From contig OX387201.1 of the NCBI GenBank assembly GCA_947561715.1, forward strand, positions 16,630,001 through 16,694,000: DNA of 64,000 bases, read 5' to 3'. Below, in pieces: positions 13,384 to 27,100 of the stretch; the first letter of the stretch is position 1; every line of letters starts with the position of its first letter. A model generated the notes under the pieces. The model was given only the letters and a program-made list of their open reading frames with translations. It did no database searches and was not told where the DNA came from. Both the position numbers and the translations under genes were made by a program. The stretch comes from Ascidia mentula. Taxonomy: Eukaryota > Chordata > Ascidiacea > Phlebobranchia > Ascidiidae.

Positions 13384-16300
13384 TCATACATGACGTTGTT
13401 TTTCCCTATTAGCAAGTTCAGATTGCTTAAAACTCAAAATCGGTTCTTTTTCACCTGCAATTCAATCGTTTCGGCATTTTTTTTTTACTTTTAACCCCGC
13501 TAGTGACCTTTACTCGGATTTCTATGGAGAGGTGACAAAAGTTAGATATGAATAACATTTTGCAAGCAGCAAAATCGAAAAATATTTATTGGCAACACGC
13601 AAATTGAATGGAAGGAAGACATTTATTGATGTTTAGAAGGCATGGTCCACTTGCTTAGTGTTCCGGTAAACCAGTGTTCCGTGAAACAATACCAGGTGTG
13701 CCGCAATGTAACCATAACAAGTAAGGAATTTATTCTCCTGGCAATTTTCACGTTGTAGCTTGTGAGGTCTATCCCGGTGTTACGCAAATTAACCAAAGTT
13801 GTTGGTTTTTAATTTGTTTTTTAACCCTTATTTCGGCCAATATTGTTAAACTTTCCAGACTTTCACGAAATATTCTGGATATAGGTGCATTAGCGTGGGG
13901 ATTGGGCCAATGTATGGGCGGACAAAATCTTTATAAGTATTATGTAAGATGAAGCTTTTAAGTTGATTGTTTTGATTTATGCAATTCGTGGCTCAAATTG
14001 GAAAAAAAAACATTTAAGCACACTTATCCGATTTGTGAATTGCAAGGCGCGGTTATGAACCAAAAACCTGTACCAGTTTTAACCCATATAGTATAATTGG
14101 CCCGAAATATCAGACAAACTGCATGTATAGGCGGTACGCGAACACTGCACCAAACCTCAAAATGATACGCGAGTGAATAAAGTTCAACCTTTACTGCCGA
14201 GCACACTCTCGTAAAGTCAGCTTTACACAAGCACGATGTGACAAACGGAATCAAAAGTGGTCCTTGGAATTCAAAAAATCTCGGAATGCTATAGAAGTAA
14301 GTTTACGACGCCTTGTAAAACCGTTTCGTAACCTTTGTATTACGTCATAATAGTTTTTAACGATATTACTTTCTAAGCTTGTCCTCACATGAAGTTGTCA
14401 TGTCTGAGGTTAAGCAAGGTGTGTTTTGTCTCAGGTTAAGGTTTGAATGAATGTTTGAAAGTTTGTGATTGTAACGCGAGTAAAAAAAGGTTGCAGCATC
14501 GCAATATAGATAAACGCGTTATTAACGTTTGATGCGCGACCCAAAACAGGAGAATAATTCATGCGACCGAAGCGCTGTCGGCAATCTTTACAGGTAGTAA
14601 TTTCACGCGTACGTTACTTCACAATTTCACGGGTTATAAACCGACATCGGGCTTACATGCAGTGTGACTGAAGCCAATGGCAGATGCTGCTTAGTGATAA
14701 TGGGATTTTCTTGTTTGTGCCACTGCAACAAAATGAAGACTACACGTAAAGTTTGCTAATAACGGACAAATTGAAGCACAAAAGATTTGCGGCATTTTTC
14801 CAAAGGGAAATTTCTTTACAATTTAGTTATTCCGGATAATCTGAACATTTATGCGAAGTAGGCTATAAGTGGGATTTTCGGAGTGTAGTTGAACTTTAAA
14901 AGAAATGTTTTAAGATTTAAAAGCAGATTTAAAAGCAACTAGCTCGTTGTAAACCTTTAAAATGGTTAGTGTATTTTGCCCTGGAAACCTTATATCGTTA
15001 CATCCACCGCGTAGTGGTGTATGGTGTGGTGCTTTCCGATGTTCCGTCACCTTTTTTGTGTATATGACGAACCAGGGCAATGGAAATGGGGGTGGTAGAT
15101 AGTTGGTCGTGGCAACTTATTCGAACTAACACTTTAACAACGTTGTTGTGGGTCTTCTTTTTCCCGGAGAGACAACAGCAGGTTATTTATTTGCTTGTAA
15201 GCTTATACGATGCCAATTGCAGCACCGTATTGCATACAATATCTTAAAAATTTAAATTTTGGGGGGTTAATTTTTATTGGTGAGTGTTAACATTAAAGAG
15301 TTAGTCGTGCGACATGCTTTAGATTCAGGAAAGTTTGTATTCGCTGCCGAGCTTTTTTGGACAAATGTAACATTGCAATGAGGCGCTACTGTATGCAATC
15401 ACGATCGCTGTAAATTCATTCATAGGATTGGTTTGGATCAAGTGATTTCTACTTCTGATGGCCAAAGTTACCGAACTTAAAGTCTAATCTAGGTTGTAAA
15501 CAGCGCTTGGCACAGTGCAAGGTCACCTTCGCTGTAGAAATGCCAATTTTGGCTACTAACGACCATGTGAACAGCGATCAGAGAGATAAGAGGGAGCAGG
15601 TATCTTAAATAATGCTTCAGCATGCCAACTGGGCGCCAATGGCCGATTTAGCCTATGTTGGGGCGTGTTTGGGCTGTACTTAGTAGAACAGCATAGGTAC
15701 AGGCCTAGATTTCCGTGGTCTTTGATAAGTGTAGATGATTCATTGCGATGGTTTGTATGAGGGATTGGCAATAAGTTGTTTGTTTATGAGCTACTTAAAC
15801 CCTGTTTACGAAGTATTGTTCTGGTGGAATCACAATGATATATTTTTAAAATCAAACCAGCGCACGTTTTTTGAATTTGAGGATTTGTTGTATTTAAATA
15901 GTTTGCATTGCTTTGGCAATCTTACGATGACGTTTAAAGAATTGCAAGACTATAGTTAGTGTAACAATGAAATATTTTAGAGCAGGAACAAATGCAACGT
16001 ATATTAAAACAACAGGAGGGTTCCTTTAAGAATTCGAATAGTCGACAGATCACGTTTCTTACACGCAGTAAATTGTGCATTCTGTGCTTTGCGGTTTGTT
16101 TTCCCAAAACAACAGTGTTTGATTTTAGATCTGACAAGATTACGTGACCAAAGCAGTAAAATTTCGCTTAATAAACAGTTTTGAGTGAGCAAATTTTTTG
16201 CCATGCTTGTACTCATACACCATCAAGTCTATCAGGCCACACAGGACGAGGACCGCTTAACGTAACCTCAAAAGGCGATCGAAAACGTTTCTCCATTCTT

Positions 16301-16665
16301 CAATGCAGAGCCAACCACTTGTATTGGCCGACCCGATGTGACTCACCCGAATAACTCGAGAAGTTGTTTTCATGGGAGTGGTCGTGACTTATGCAGGTTA
16401 CTAAAACCAAACGGCGACTTGTTTTTTCGTCCGACCGCACGATGCTGTGCTATAGCGTGTGAACACCTGGCTCGTCTGCACGCGACGTCCACATACCTGG
16501 ACGTTGGCTGCTGTCGATAAACCGATTTGCAGATTTAAGTGCAAGGGTTGGGTCTCAGCGCAGGCATGAAACTCAAAAGGTAGGGTAGGTTTTTAAATCA
16601 AGAAAATTAGTTGGCATTAGAAAATAGATATATTATGAGCAATATTGAGTTAATAAAGTTTCAAA

Positions 16666-16710
16666 GCTGCAGACATGACCACTGTTTTGGCCTATTACGT
16701 CTCATCAGAT
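16666..16710 (-). ncRNA. decayed hammerhead-ribozyme-like sequence
   Basis: On the minus strand the segment reads CTGATGAG, a degenerate stem II region, CAAAAC where GAAAC is expected, then AGTGGTCAT, GTC and TGCAGC. It matches the 47563-47611 hammerhead in order and spacing, but its catalytic GAAA, stem II and the left arm of stem I are eroded. It is best read as an inactive relative of the same repeat family. Confidence 0.6.
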
Positions 16711-18294
16711 ATTCGTATCGTATGGTCACCAACGCTGCATGAAACCTAATAGGTCGACACAGTCGCACTGTCCGCAGCTCATTAAATCGGATATATTGTA
16801 AGGTTTTTAGTGTGGACTGCATTTGACAGATTTTTGTGTTGTTAAGGATTGATTCAAATAAATGTTGAGGTTAGCAGCTCGGAAACAGTTAGGCATCGTC
16901 AGGTATAAATAGAAACACCCCCAGCTTAACATGAGCACGCGACTGGATTATTCGAATAAATATTAATCAATAACGTTCTGTCAAGTGCACTCCAACCAGA
17001 ATTTCTCTTTTTCTCATTCAAAACCCTTCAGCGTCTCGTTATTTTGTTGAGTTATTTTTAGCTTCCTCGTCACAACAGGGCCATGCAGGGGACACCTTTA
17101 ATCCAGTTACATGTTGGGGATTATGGGTTAAGTGGGCTTGAAATTGTGTTGACAGCAGGGCGTGTCGTACAAAATGAAATTGCTTTGTAGTTGGTTGTTC
17201 TCTGCGTTGTTACCACTTATCTGCAAGATTTTACAAAATACAGTGCAGAAAGTTGTAGTAATCGTTGATGTGTGTGATGGAATTGGTGAGTTAGTTTTGT
17301 TTGTGTTATATACGTTTCAATTGAGTTAACAAACAAAGTGAAGTTAAAAACCAATAGGTTTCCAACAGGTGTTTTGTATGTCAACATTATTAATTTCCTC
17401 AAACTATAGAACATTTGCATCCAATGGAGCTCAAAGATCCCAGCTTCCAGCTTTATGTATTTTATCGTTTCGCAGAAAAAAAATCGTGTTCTGTTCCGCT
17501 AAAAATATGCAGTCTTCCGGAAGGAAAATATACGTAAATTATTTTTCTTGTTTTGTGGGGTGGCGTGCGAAATGTTGTTTGTGACGTCTTGTAGCTGGAT
17601 CACGGCCTAACGACATTTTAAATGAAAAAGGTTGCGTGTTTACTGCGCTCAGCACGCTTTCTGTGCTTTGTCGGGAGGAGAAGGCGAGCAACGCAATGCA
17701 ATTTTAGACGTTGTTATCGCAATTGGAAGGTCGTCTTTCCGCCAAATGACTCGCTTTGACCTTGGCGTAAAAACAGTTGCAAGTTGACGGACGGTATTTC
17801 AATTCAAGGAGGGGCATTCCCATCGTTGCAAAACATGTTGTTGATGCCGTGCAAAAGGATTTGACAAACATCTGACAACGTGTGTGTTTTGGTCACCCTC
17901 TATACAAAGTTTCAGTTAGTTGAATGTTTTTGCTGTAGTTTGCTAATTGTTGGACAGCAGATCAGGCATGCAATATACCGATTATATATGCGGGATTTAA
18001 CTTTATAGAATTAGTTTGCGTTTAGTTTGGATAAATGAGTAGATTTGTAAAAAAAAGAACAACTAGAAATGAGTGTTGGGCATGCGCAAAACGAACATTG
18101 TGGTTTAATGTTAATTTCACTCTATATCAGGTAAACCAAGAGGTAATTTTCACTTTTTGAAAAGTCTACAAACGATCGTTATTATGATCAGAGTAGGATT
18201 TCATATGTAGCAACCTATTTGTTGCACTAGATTTAACAATTATATGCAACCCAGGTCACTCGGAACACAGTAATCTTTTAAGCAAACAACAATC

Positions 18295-19466
18295 ATGCGT
18301 CCAGTGTTTGGCGTGCCTACATTTTGCGTGATTACCGGAGCAAGCGCTGGTATCGGCAGATGTCTCAGCGTCGAGCTTGGCAAGCTGCTTGGGCAAGGTT
18401 CTGTTTTGGTCCTTGTCGCGAGGTCAAAGGTCGGGCTGCTTGAAACTCAACGACTCGTGACGGAGGCGACGACCTGCGACGACGACATTCGTGTGTTTAC
18501 GGTCTCGCACGATCTTTCAAAGTCGAATAAAAGGCTTCTGGAAAGCGTTTTTGCTCATTGTGAGGGTCGCACCTTCCGCCACGCCATCTTGATAAACAAC
18601 GCGGGGTCTCTAAGTGACATCACAATCAAGTTGTCCGAAAATGATGACGTATCTGCTATGGATTCGTTTTGGTCGCTCAACCTCTCGTCCTTCGTCGCGC
18701 TAACTTCGGCGTTCATCGGGAAATTTCGGAATGACTCGGACGTGCGCAAGACAGTGGTGCAGACAAGTTCACGCATCAGTGAGCAACCAACGCCTGGTTT
18801 GTCTTTGTACTGTGCAGCAAAGGCGGCTCGTCTCATGCTCTTCAAGGTAAATCTTTCTCAATTTTTTTGGTAACCGCATACACAGAATAGGCTTACATTT
18901 ATATTTCTCCGTCGTCACTAAACGTGGGGCGATTTTAATAGTCAAGAAGCAAACACCGTGATGGTTTCTGTTCGCTGGACGCAGTACCTGGCCAAGTTGT
19001 TCGGCGATTTGTCAAAAATATACAAAATCATTACTACCGCAACGCTACGAAAGCCCCTCCTTTTAATTACTAATTTCTTTTTCGAAACCGTTCCTATTAC
19101 GCAGTAATATTTCATGCAATGGCATGATTGGCAGGATCACCCCGCTGCGCAGGTCCTTACTTGGCGATCAAAGCCATCGTACCGTTCCTATTACAAATCA
19201 CTTGTGACCAACAGGTTCTTGCCATAGAAGAACCGGACGTGAGAGTCCTGAGCTTTGGGCCCGGGCCTGTTCGAACCGACATGTGGCAATCTCTCCAACA
19301 GATCCACTCGCCTGACATGCGACGTTTCTTCGGTCACATGTCTGCCACCGGGCAAGTGCGAAGCCCCGAGGAGCCGGTGCGCCACCTGTTGGACATCCTG
19401 CAGGCTGATGAATACGTGTCGGGCTCTCATGTGCTTATGCCGGATAAAGAGGCGGAAAACAAGTGA
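18295..19466 (+). CDS. SPR: sepiapterin reductase
   Basis: Two exons, 18295..18846 and 19215..19466, join in phase 0 across a GT-AG intron to give 267 residues, close to the usual length of about 260. The protein is a classical short-chain dehydrogenase/reductase: NADPH-binding TGASAGIG (14-21), NNAG (101-104), and the catalytic Ser158/159, Tyr172 and Lys176 in YCAAK. The second exon carries the family-typical EEPDVRVLSFGPGPVRTDM and a C-terminal SGSHV segment like the substrate-side tail of sepiapterin reductases. The enzyme reduces 6-pyruvoyl-tetrahydropterin intermediates and sepiapterin in cytosolic tetrahydrobiopterin synthesis, which also feeds pteridine pigments. The first ATG follows AACAATC. 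A frame running through the intron end from 19128 exists, but the junction at 19215 gives the better family match. Confidence 0.9.
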
Positions 19467-20430
19467 TGTTTCGCAGATATTCTCCGATTATGCATAAATC
19501 TGATAGCGACGTTTGCGTTGCTTTCTTTGTTTCAAGTCAAATCATTTTATTTTGCGCAAGAACTACTTCGCGGATAAAAAATAAACACAAGAAGTTAAAT
19601 GGCATGGAGACCGGTAAAACCATGGAGGTTGTCGGGTAATGCACAAAGGTCATCAAATCCATTGTTTTCGTTTTTTGTTTTGATAAAAAGTTCCAATGCA
19701 AAGTACATGAAAGTTGTGTTCAAGAACAGCTGAAAATATTGAACTTTTCTCTTTGAACAACTGCAGACAAAATCATAATTCGTCTTTGTTTGTTTTCCAA
19801 TTATTTGTATTATTGGTCATGATTTCATTATTTGACATTTCCCAACCTAACAAGATTTTATTTCAAACTGCTACGCGATAAACAGGAAACGACATTTTTC
19901 TAACCCCGTATTTATCGTTTTTTACATTTTCTGTTTGTTGTTTTGTAAATAAAATTAAATCATACTTGGCGAATCGTAAATGCTGTCAAACCACTTGATT
20001 AGTCTTTCTTCTAAACTGTTTGCTTCCATTTCAGGTTCCACATTTTCCTTCCCGAAACTCACAAACTTATTAACGCAAGATGTTAAATGGTTTTCTTTTA
20101 CTGTAACACGTCACAAAAGCAGTGAAAATAACGTTCAAGTCATCCGACCAAACACAAACGAACACATTCAAGTGTGAGCGGAACGGTTAAATAACTTAAA
20201 CAAAAATAAAACAAAATTAGCCATTCCAAAACAACAACTAGGCAAGCTTTTTTTTCCTGTAACTGCAATTTGTTAAACGCAAAACAACAACAGAACCAAG
20301 TAAAAATAATTTGTGTTTAGATGGTTGAACTCAAACGGGTAAAAGCTGTGTTTTAAACGCAATAGTTGATGGGCAAATTAATACAACTCTGCATGATGCC
20401 TGGCAGTAAATGTTTCCAGATTTGCCCGTG
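19467..20430. other. 3' flanks of convergent genes
   Basis: AT-rich spacer between the sepiapterin reductase stop and the stop of the convergent minus-strand gene. It contains the AATAAA at 19580 and no supported coding frame. Confidence 0.6.
19580..19585 (+). terminator. polyadenylation signal, sepiapterin reductase
   Basis: Canonical AATAAA 114 bases after the stop codon, in an A-rich context. It is the first such hexamer downstream on this strand. Confidence 0.55.
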
Positions 20431-23400
20431 TTAAAACACAAGTTTTTGCGCCAAACCGGCTCGACTTGACCCGGTCGAAGGCGAATTCACAGAAAACACG
20501 GAGAGCTGAGGAGAGGAATAACTCAGAGTTTTGTTCATGGAGGCGGAAGGTTCGGTGTCACGTCTCTTCACCGGTGACTTTTTCACCGAAGGTCGTCTTT
20601 TGGCGAAGGAAAAGAGCCTTTTGAGGCTGTTCGATTTTTGCAGGGTTTTGGTTTCAGCCGTTTTGCTGCTTCTGTCGTTCCGCTCCACTGATTCCATGAC
20701 GCGACACTCAATGTCACTCCGCGGTTGCGATCCGTCACCATAGCGAAATTTAGGAGTAGTGACGTCATTTACAGGTGGCTGCGATGTACTGCGGACGTCA
20801 TACATGCTTTGAGATGGCAGGCTCGAACGTCGTGGATCACGCCCTCTAGCGGGCGAGGACTTTTTCGACAATCGCCGCAAGAGTGAGTGGCTCTCACGGC
20901 GCGGGACACTTTCCACGGTAGGCGAGTAGGTGTATTCTGAAGCAGCGTCAACCACACCGGCTGGAATGCAGCTGTAACTTTTGTTCTTCTCGTCACGGCG
21001 TAGCGCATACTCTCCGCGGCTCATTATTTCCTCGACGTCAGGGCTGCTGTTGCTATTGTTGTTGTTGCTGTTCGCATTGCCCACACAGACCTGGATCATC
21101 GCCTTCTTCTCTTCGCGTGAGAGTGTTGCCTGTAGTGGTTGGTTTATGGAGTTAACGTTGCTACTGCTTGTGCTGTTCACAAATCTTCGGAAGGCTTTAA
21201 ATGGTCCCTTCTGTGGTGAGACCGAGGCCTGCAAAAATAAGAGTCGTTAATATTCTTGATCGAATCCAACGAACAGCTTACAAAGTAAATCTGTTGAAAT
21301 TTATTGGATTTCAATTGAATATTTTTTGAATACACGACAAACGCGTGTACGCTTTTATTTTACTCTGGTGTTTACGATGCATATCACGTAAAACAAGCAT
21401 TACTTCAAAATCGGCTTACCTTGTCACTGTTTTGCGAATTTGTGCTCAGTCGGCTCCATCTTTTGCTTCCACCCTCAAACGTTCCGGAACTCCGGTTGGT
21501 GTCGCTGTTGCCGTCCGAATCCGACTCTCGTGACTTCGGTCGGTCAAAGGTGAAGTAGTTCTCGCCATTTGCTTGCAGTGCAGGAACGCTGCGAAGGTCC
21601 TTGCGCGCCCTCAAGGGATCAAACGTAGAGTAGTCGCCAGGCTGGTAGGTGGCGCCCTCGGGGTAGTCGCCTTCGCCTCCAGACAGCGGTCGAGAAATAG
21701 ACGAGGCTCGTTTTGAAGATTTGCTCCGTCGTCCTAGTGTCCCGTAATGTGTGTGACGCTTGTACACTGATTTTTTCTTGGACGAAGTATTTGGAATGGT
21801 TGACACTTCTTCAGTTGCTTCGTTGTTGCTTTCCCCTTGTTGCGGAGTGTGCAAAATGCGCTGGATTCGTTTTCGAGTGTGGAGAATTTTCTGTTAAGAA
21901 ACGTCATTGTTTAGCCTACTGGGTTACGCACGGATACACACGGAGAAGTTCCGATGACAAAGTCACAGAGGAATGTGCTTAAAACTTACAGCTATGTCAA
22001 GGCTTGCATATTTTGGGTTTGGTCTCTCGTCACTGCTTTCGACGCCAGACGAAGACAGGGTTCCACTTGACACCACTGATTCAACTTGGGACGCCCCAGA
22101 CGATCGTTTCGATAAATTATCCATCTCCGTTTCATCGGTCGTAACCTTCACCTCTGGACATTGATCTAATTAAAAATACTTGTTAGTAAAATGCCGCCGA
22201 AACACTAACCTTAAAAAATGTTTGACACAACATGGGATTGCGAAAGGCTTACAGCTGCTGTACGGAAAAACGTATATGAGGTCGTAACACTAAACAGTCC
22301 GCAGGTGTTCCCCGTGGACACCAAGGGGAAATCCCCAACGAATAACAGTAACAAATCAATTAAACCACGCGTACCTTGCGTGACGATCTTCTCATCGCAC
22401 GTGCTCGACGTCGGTGACGCCAGAAAGTCCATTACTTCGTCATAATCGCTGTCATCGAAAACCGAACCCCGCGCGGCGCCCAGCTTGCACTTTTCTAGAT
22501 CTGCAGCGACGTCGACGACGTCATAATCGCGGGCTTTTATGACGCCATAGCCTTCATCCTCAGAGTCGTTGACACCTTGCTTTGCGTCATCCGGTTTAAA
22601 GACTCGCGCGTCTGCATAGAGAAGCGACAAGGTCAGACAAATGATGATCAGTCTTATTTAGTGGGTTGTTAATCCAAGTAGATAACATGCTATGTGAACT
22701 CTTTTGACTTAACGCTGCCGTGTTCGTGCCAAAAACTGTAGTTTTTGTTTTACGATGATTCTCATTCAATTTCTTTAACGGTCCAACAATCGTTGTTTAA
22801 ATTAAACTGTTTCGCCGAAAAAGGATACAAAGTGACTGGTGTTGTAATCATTTTTGTGTTTAGTCACTTCCAAGCAACAGAATCTTGCACGTGTTAAAAA
22901 TATTTACCCAACATTGCTAAGTATAAATTCTTCTTCTACATCAGTAAAATCACGGGTAACAATGTCCCAGCCAACGTTGTATTTTTTAAATCATAGGAGC
23001 CCATGTCGCAATAAGGTCTGAAAACTGACACAGTGCAAAAGAGAACGCATGACTTCGCGGTTTGGTTTTCTATATAAGTGGGTGTGTAGGCTTTGCAAGA
23101 TGCAAGCGATGCGTTTTTGTCACAAGGCTGAGCTAAGTGATTGGGATTTCCTAACAATTTGGCAACGAGGTTAGCAGGGCCTTTACTCTGTCCCTGTAAC
23201 TATTTTTAGAACAGCGCGCCATATTACCAGATGAAAAAAAAGATACGACAAAGCAGTTTGAAAGCAAAGATCAGTTCATTGCGCATCATGTTAATTTCGG
23301 CGTAAAATTCTCAAAAAACATTTACTAAAGTTGATTACTTGTGCCTAAAACTGCTTTGTCCAGTGCCTCAACAAAATCGATTGCATTTATGGGCGCAGAA

Positions 23401-24108
23401 CTTTACAAAAAAAACACGACATAGCTCGGTTTCCCCATCTCACGTGACATGAATCACAGTGATTTCTATATTTTAGTGAATCAGCCCCCACCTTGATTTC
23501 TATAGACGCCACTTCCAGCGCGACGTGCTGTGACTAACCCAACATTGTCCCCACCCTGGGTGACATAACTTCCCCCTACGGGCGACCTAAGTAATTGATA
23601 CGTAAATACGCCTTTAGATGTTCAAAGAAAACAGCTCTAAGGTTTTACAGTGTCAAAAAAGTAATGACGTCATTCTTCTGTAAGCCTGTGCTTGGTTTTT
23701 ACGCTTGAAATAAATTTGAAAGTCGAATTACGACGACAGAAGATAGGAGGACGTTTTCGTTTTTACACCCCCTACCAGGGTGGTAACAAAAGCTGTACTT
23801 TTAAGCCCCAGCCATTCTAAGTCATTAGCACCACCATCACAAAACGCCCACCTGCGTCATAAACGCCAAGCTCCTTTGTGACGTCATTCGCCGGCGCGTC
23901 GAATCGTTCGCGTACAAAGTCGCGCAAGGTTTGGTTCATCATGATGTCACCAACGTGGCTGCTCCTAGCTTCTTCGAGTTGTATCATGTTGTGCGGTTCT
24001 TCCAAGTAGCTAGCTCTCTGATATCCAACGTTTATTCCAATTGAGTAACTACCGATGTTGCGGCGCCTACAGCAGGTCGCCGTCCGTCCAAAACTTAACC
24101 TTTCGAAT
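20431..24108 (-). CDS. long Ser/Arg-rich protein, last five exons (5' end not found)
   Basis: Five exons join without frame conflict: 24108..23852 (entered in phase 2), 22611..22375, 22165..21990, 21890..21420 and 21228..20431, for about 646 residues to the stop. The first exon follows a strong pyrimidine tract and TTTCACAG. Its product begins FERLSFGRTATCCRRRN; the CCRRR looks like a juxtamembrane or palmitoylated stretch, so membrane segments may lie upstream. The rest is hydrophilic: an acidic part with DSEDEGYG and DDSDYDEVMDF, a Ser-rich part, then a long basic Ser/Arg tail with YGTLGRRSK, an Asn-rich tract near 21060 and LFSFAKRRP. Many RxxS-type sites suggest a phosphorylated scaffold or receptor tail. 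I do not recognise the family. Upstream exons should lie above 24108. Confidence 0.75.
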
Positions 24109-27100
24109 CTGTGAAACGAAGAGAAACAAGGTTAAACGCGTCAGCCGAAGTTTGAAGCCTCAATGCCCGCGGTCCTGTCACATTATGCTTCATCCGACTG
24201 AGTGCACAATGCAGTGAAGCGACTTTCCGTTAAATCTGCCTCAATCAAACAGGCGTGTGTCAAGCGTGTGTGAACTCGCAAACCCTTCTTCCTCCTTCAG
24301 CGCGTTTCAGCACGGATGCTGTTTCGTTTGCGTTCATAGAGGTTCGGGCTAACCCCGACACATCCTTGTTTCCTCGTAAATTCTTGTAACACTTCATTTA
24401 CACAAAATAGTAACTTGGAATCAACACACACAAAAATCATGGCCAAGTTAATCAAATCACTATGTGGTAAACAACCACCAACATCAGCAAACTGTCGGTC
24501 TGTAAATAAACTATGACCGGATATAACCCCTCAAGATTTCAATTCAAGCAGAGCTCCCGTGTTTAGCTAACTCATGTAAGCATAGGCGCATTTTTCTGAC
24601 TAAAACTTTTCGCGAGAGATTTTTACGCTCTCATTCGGAACTTTCAGAAAAAACTTCCAAATACACAAACCGCTGATTCATTCATATCCTATATTTAATC
24701 ACACACTGAATTTCTATGTTGAAAATGTAAACTAGTTTAACGAACAAATCTCGAAACCACACATTTTCTCTGGATAAACGCGGCACCTGCTGAAGCGTCC
24801 ATCACATGAAATGATATCTAAACCCAAGAGAATTGTCCTGGACGTAGCGGTCGCGGTGACTCGAGTAAAAAGAATTCGCCTTTTTCTTTTGGTTCTCGCA
24901 TCGCCGCGCGTCCTGCGTACGTCACAGCCACGTCCCTTGGCGCGACTACGCAGCTACGTCATTACTTTCTCCTTACCACTCTGCATGGAACGACAGATTG
25001 CGAAAAGGCTTCCACGAGTTCATGACGCATCTTACGCAAAATATTTTGAAATGATTTTCAAGATAAGTCGGGGCGCTGGAATTGGCAGGAAACTCCCTAA
25101 TTGCTGCTGCCAAAGTCATGCTTGTTTTGGCAAAATCAACCACACTAACCCCTCGTGACTTTTAAAGGAAGAATAAAGTTACGAACGAGATGACTCAATG
25201 TCTTTCGACAACGCCAGTGTTTTTTTGGGAAACTATTTTTCCTTTTTTACCAATTCTGCATCAAACCATATAACTGAATGACTGGTGGGGTATGAGTTAT
25301 CTGCAACTACGACTGCACAAGCTTCGTGGAGCTTAAAATCGACACACTGAGTTGTGATTGTGGAGTTCGCAACAAAACACAGATTTGTTCAGTTCACGCC
25401 CACCAACTTGTTTTTGCATAAGCGGCAACTTTAACAACTGGGCTCAACAACTGGCGCTACAAGCAGCACTTAAACCCGCTGCCAGTATTAATTATCATGC
25501 ACAGTTATCTCATAGAAAAAGTAAACGCCAATTCGCGGCAAACGCCAATTTAGCCTCCATTCGCTGGCAACGGCACAAGATTTAATGATCAGGTACCTGG
25601 TATTGGGTCGCGCGAGCGATTCGACAGATTATTTTTTGCAAGACCTGGGCTTGCCACGGGCTTCCGCGTATGGACAGAACACAGCAACAAACACAACCTC
25701 TTGCAATCCGATTTGCTCCTTGCTTTCCGCGAAACTCGATCGTAAATCATTAGACCTTATGCATACCGACGCACCTGTCATAAAACTTCCCAGTGATAAA
25801 TGAATACGGTGCTGTGCTCTTGGTTGAGAATATCACAGTTGCTTGTATGGCTTCACAAAATTGTCACATATAGGGCATCACACAATGTCATAACCCACAA
25901 AAAACAGTGATCTAATATTCCGTTGATGTCATTTAACCTATCCTGGGGGTTTCAAAAGTAACACAAAGGTCTACTTTCCGAAACTGCGGATCTCCATTAC
26001 TCAAGCGACCTAAAGGTTGCCACAGCACACATAGAACCCTTCGAAACACGCAACTGTTATCAACAGAAGCACTCTGGTGTGACAGATCGTCCCAGTCCGG
26101 CGTAGATTTCGTTACCAGCCCCTGCATGGAACTTCAAACCACTGTGACCAGCATAAACACTGTTGAACAGGTTGCCCAAACAACCGAGCTGTGTTCACAT
26201 GCAGCCACGCAAAACCTTCCTCTTACAGTACCAGCCATCTTGAGGTAGGATGTGTGTGACAAACCCCGGAATAAAACGAAGACTAAACGTTTAAGACGCA
26301 GCAGGATGATGTTCCAAGTGATGAAACGACGCCGCAACACGCCATGCGTGACCATTCACGTGGGAACGTGCGCAACAATACCGATTGTCGAGAACGTGTT
26401 TTAATTTTGCTGCCCATCGCGTTTAAGTCTGCGACTGTGATTACCCTCAAAGTCGGCAAAACAGTTGTTTCTTGCCAGCCACAAAACCCACGCGATCATC
26501 GGAAGGAAATGGACTTGTTTGTGTTCCATGATGAAGGTGACTAGATAAGGGATTACCCTGCTGGTCATCGCCATCATCAAGGCGCTCGTCACGCGAAGTG
26601 GTTGCCACCGTGGGACAATGACAGGGCGTTGGTGTGTGAATGAAAACACGGTGTTTGTGTGCAGTCGGATTTCGGGTCCAAGTCCGAAATTCCGGTGCGG
26701 TTTATTTGCAAAACCTCGCACATCCTCTGCGGGAGAACGACTCGTTGGGAAACCCCAGGATATTGTTGCTTATGAAGTGTTGATAGTAAATTTTATGCCC
26801 GACCGCACGGCTTTAAGCTGTTCACGAATACTTGATCTCATACCTTGAACCAACAGAAAAAAAGGTATGTTAGGACATATTGCAAGAAATGACAAAAATA
26901 TGTCAGATAAAACATAGCTGTGTAACAGCTAGTTCAGGACAGAAATGCTTGAGGAAATACTGCTGGAAACTTTCTTCTTGCTCTTGTTGATCCGCAACAA
27001 GCTCAACGCAGATCCAAAACCGATAGACGGAAGTTTGCAAGCGTTTTGCATAACAATTTCCTCAAGTTGCATTTTGTATCACACAACAAAGGAGGGGCAT

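Larger units (their letters stand above)
9661..18294. other. intergenic region, little recognisable
   Basis: Between the 5' end of the Rab gene and sepiapterin reductase. Only short open frames occur, mostly in low-complexity AT-rich sequence, with no recognisable domain. The items I can single out are a 72-codon minus-strand frame at 13165-13383 and a decayed hammerhead-like sequence at 16666-16710, both listed separately. Slightly GC-richer DNA at 10.0-12.5 and 16.3-16.5 kb could be regulatory but shows no clear motif cluster. Confidence 0.5.

Noticed and set aside
26134-26721. Two minus frames with hydrophobic stretches, resembling membrane-protein exons
   Set aside because: Competing frames are equally open, splice sites are poor, and neither joins the gene at 20431-24108 in the needed phase.
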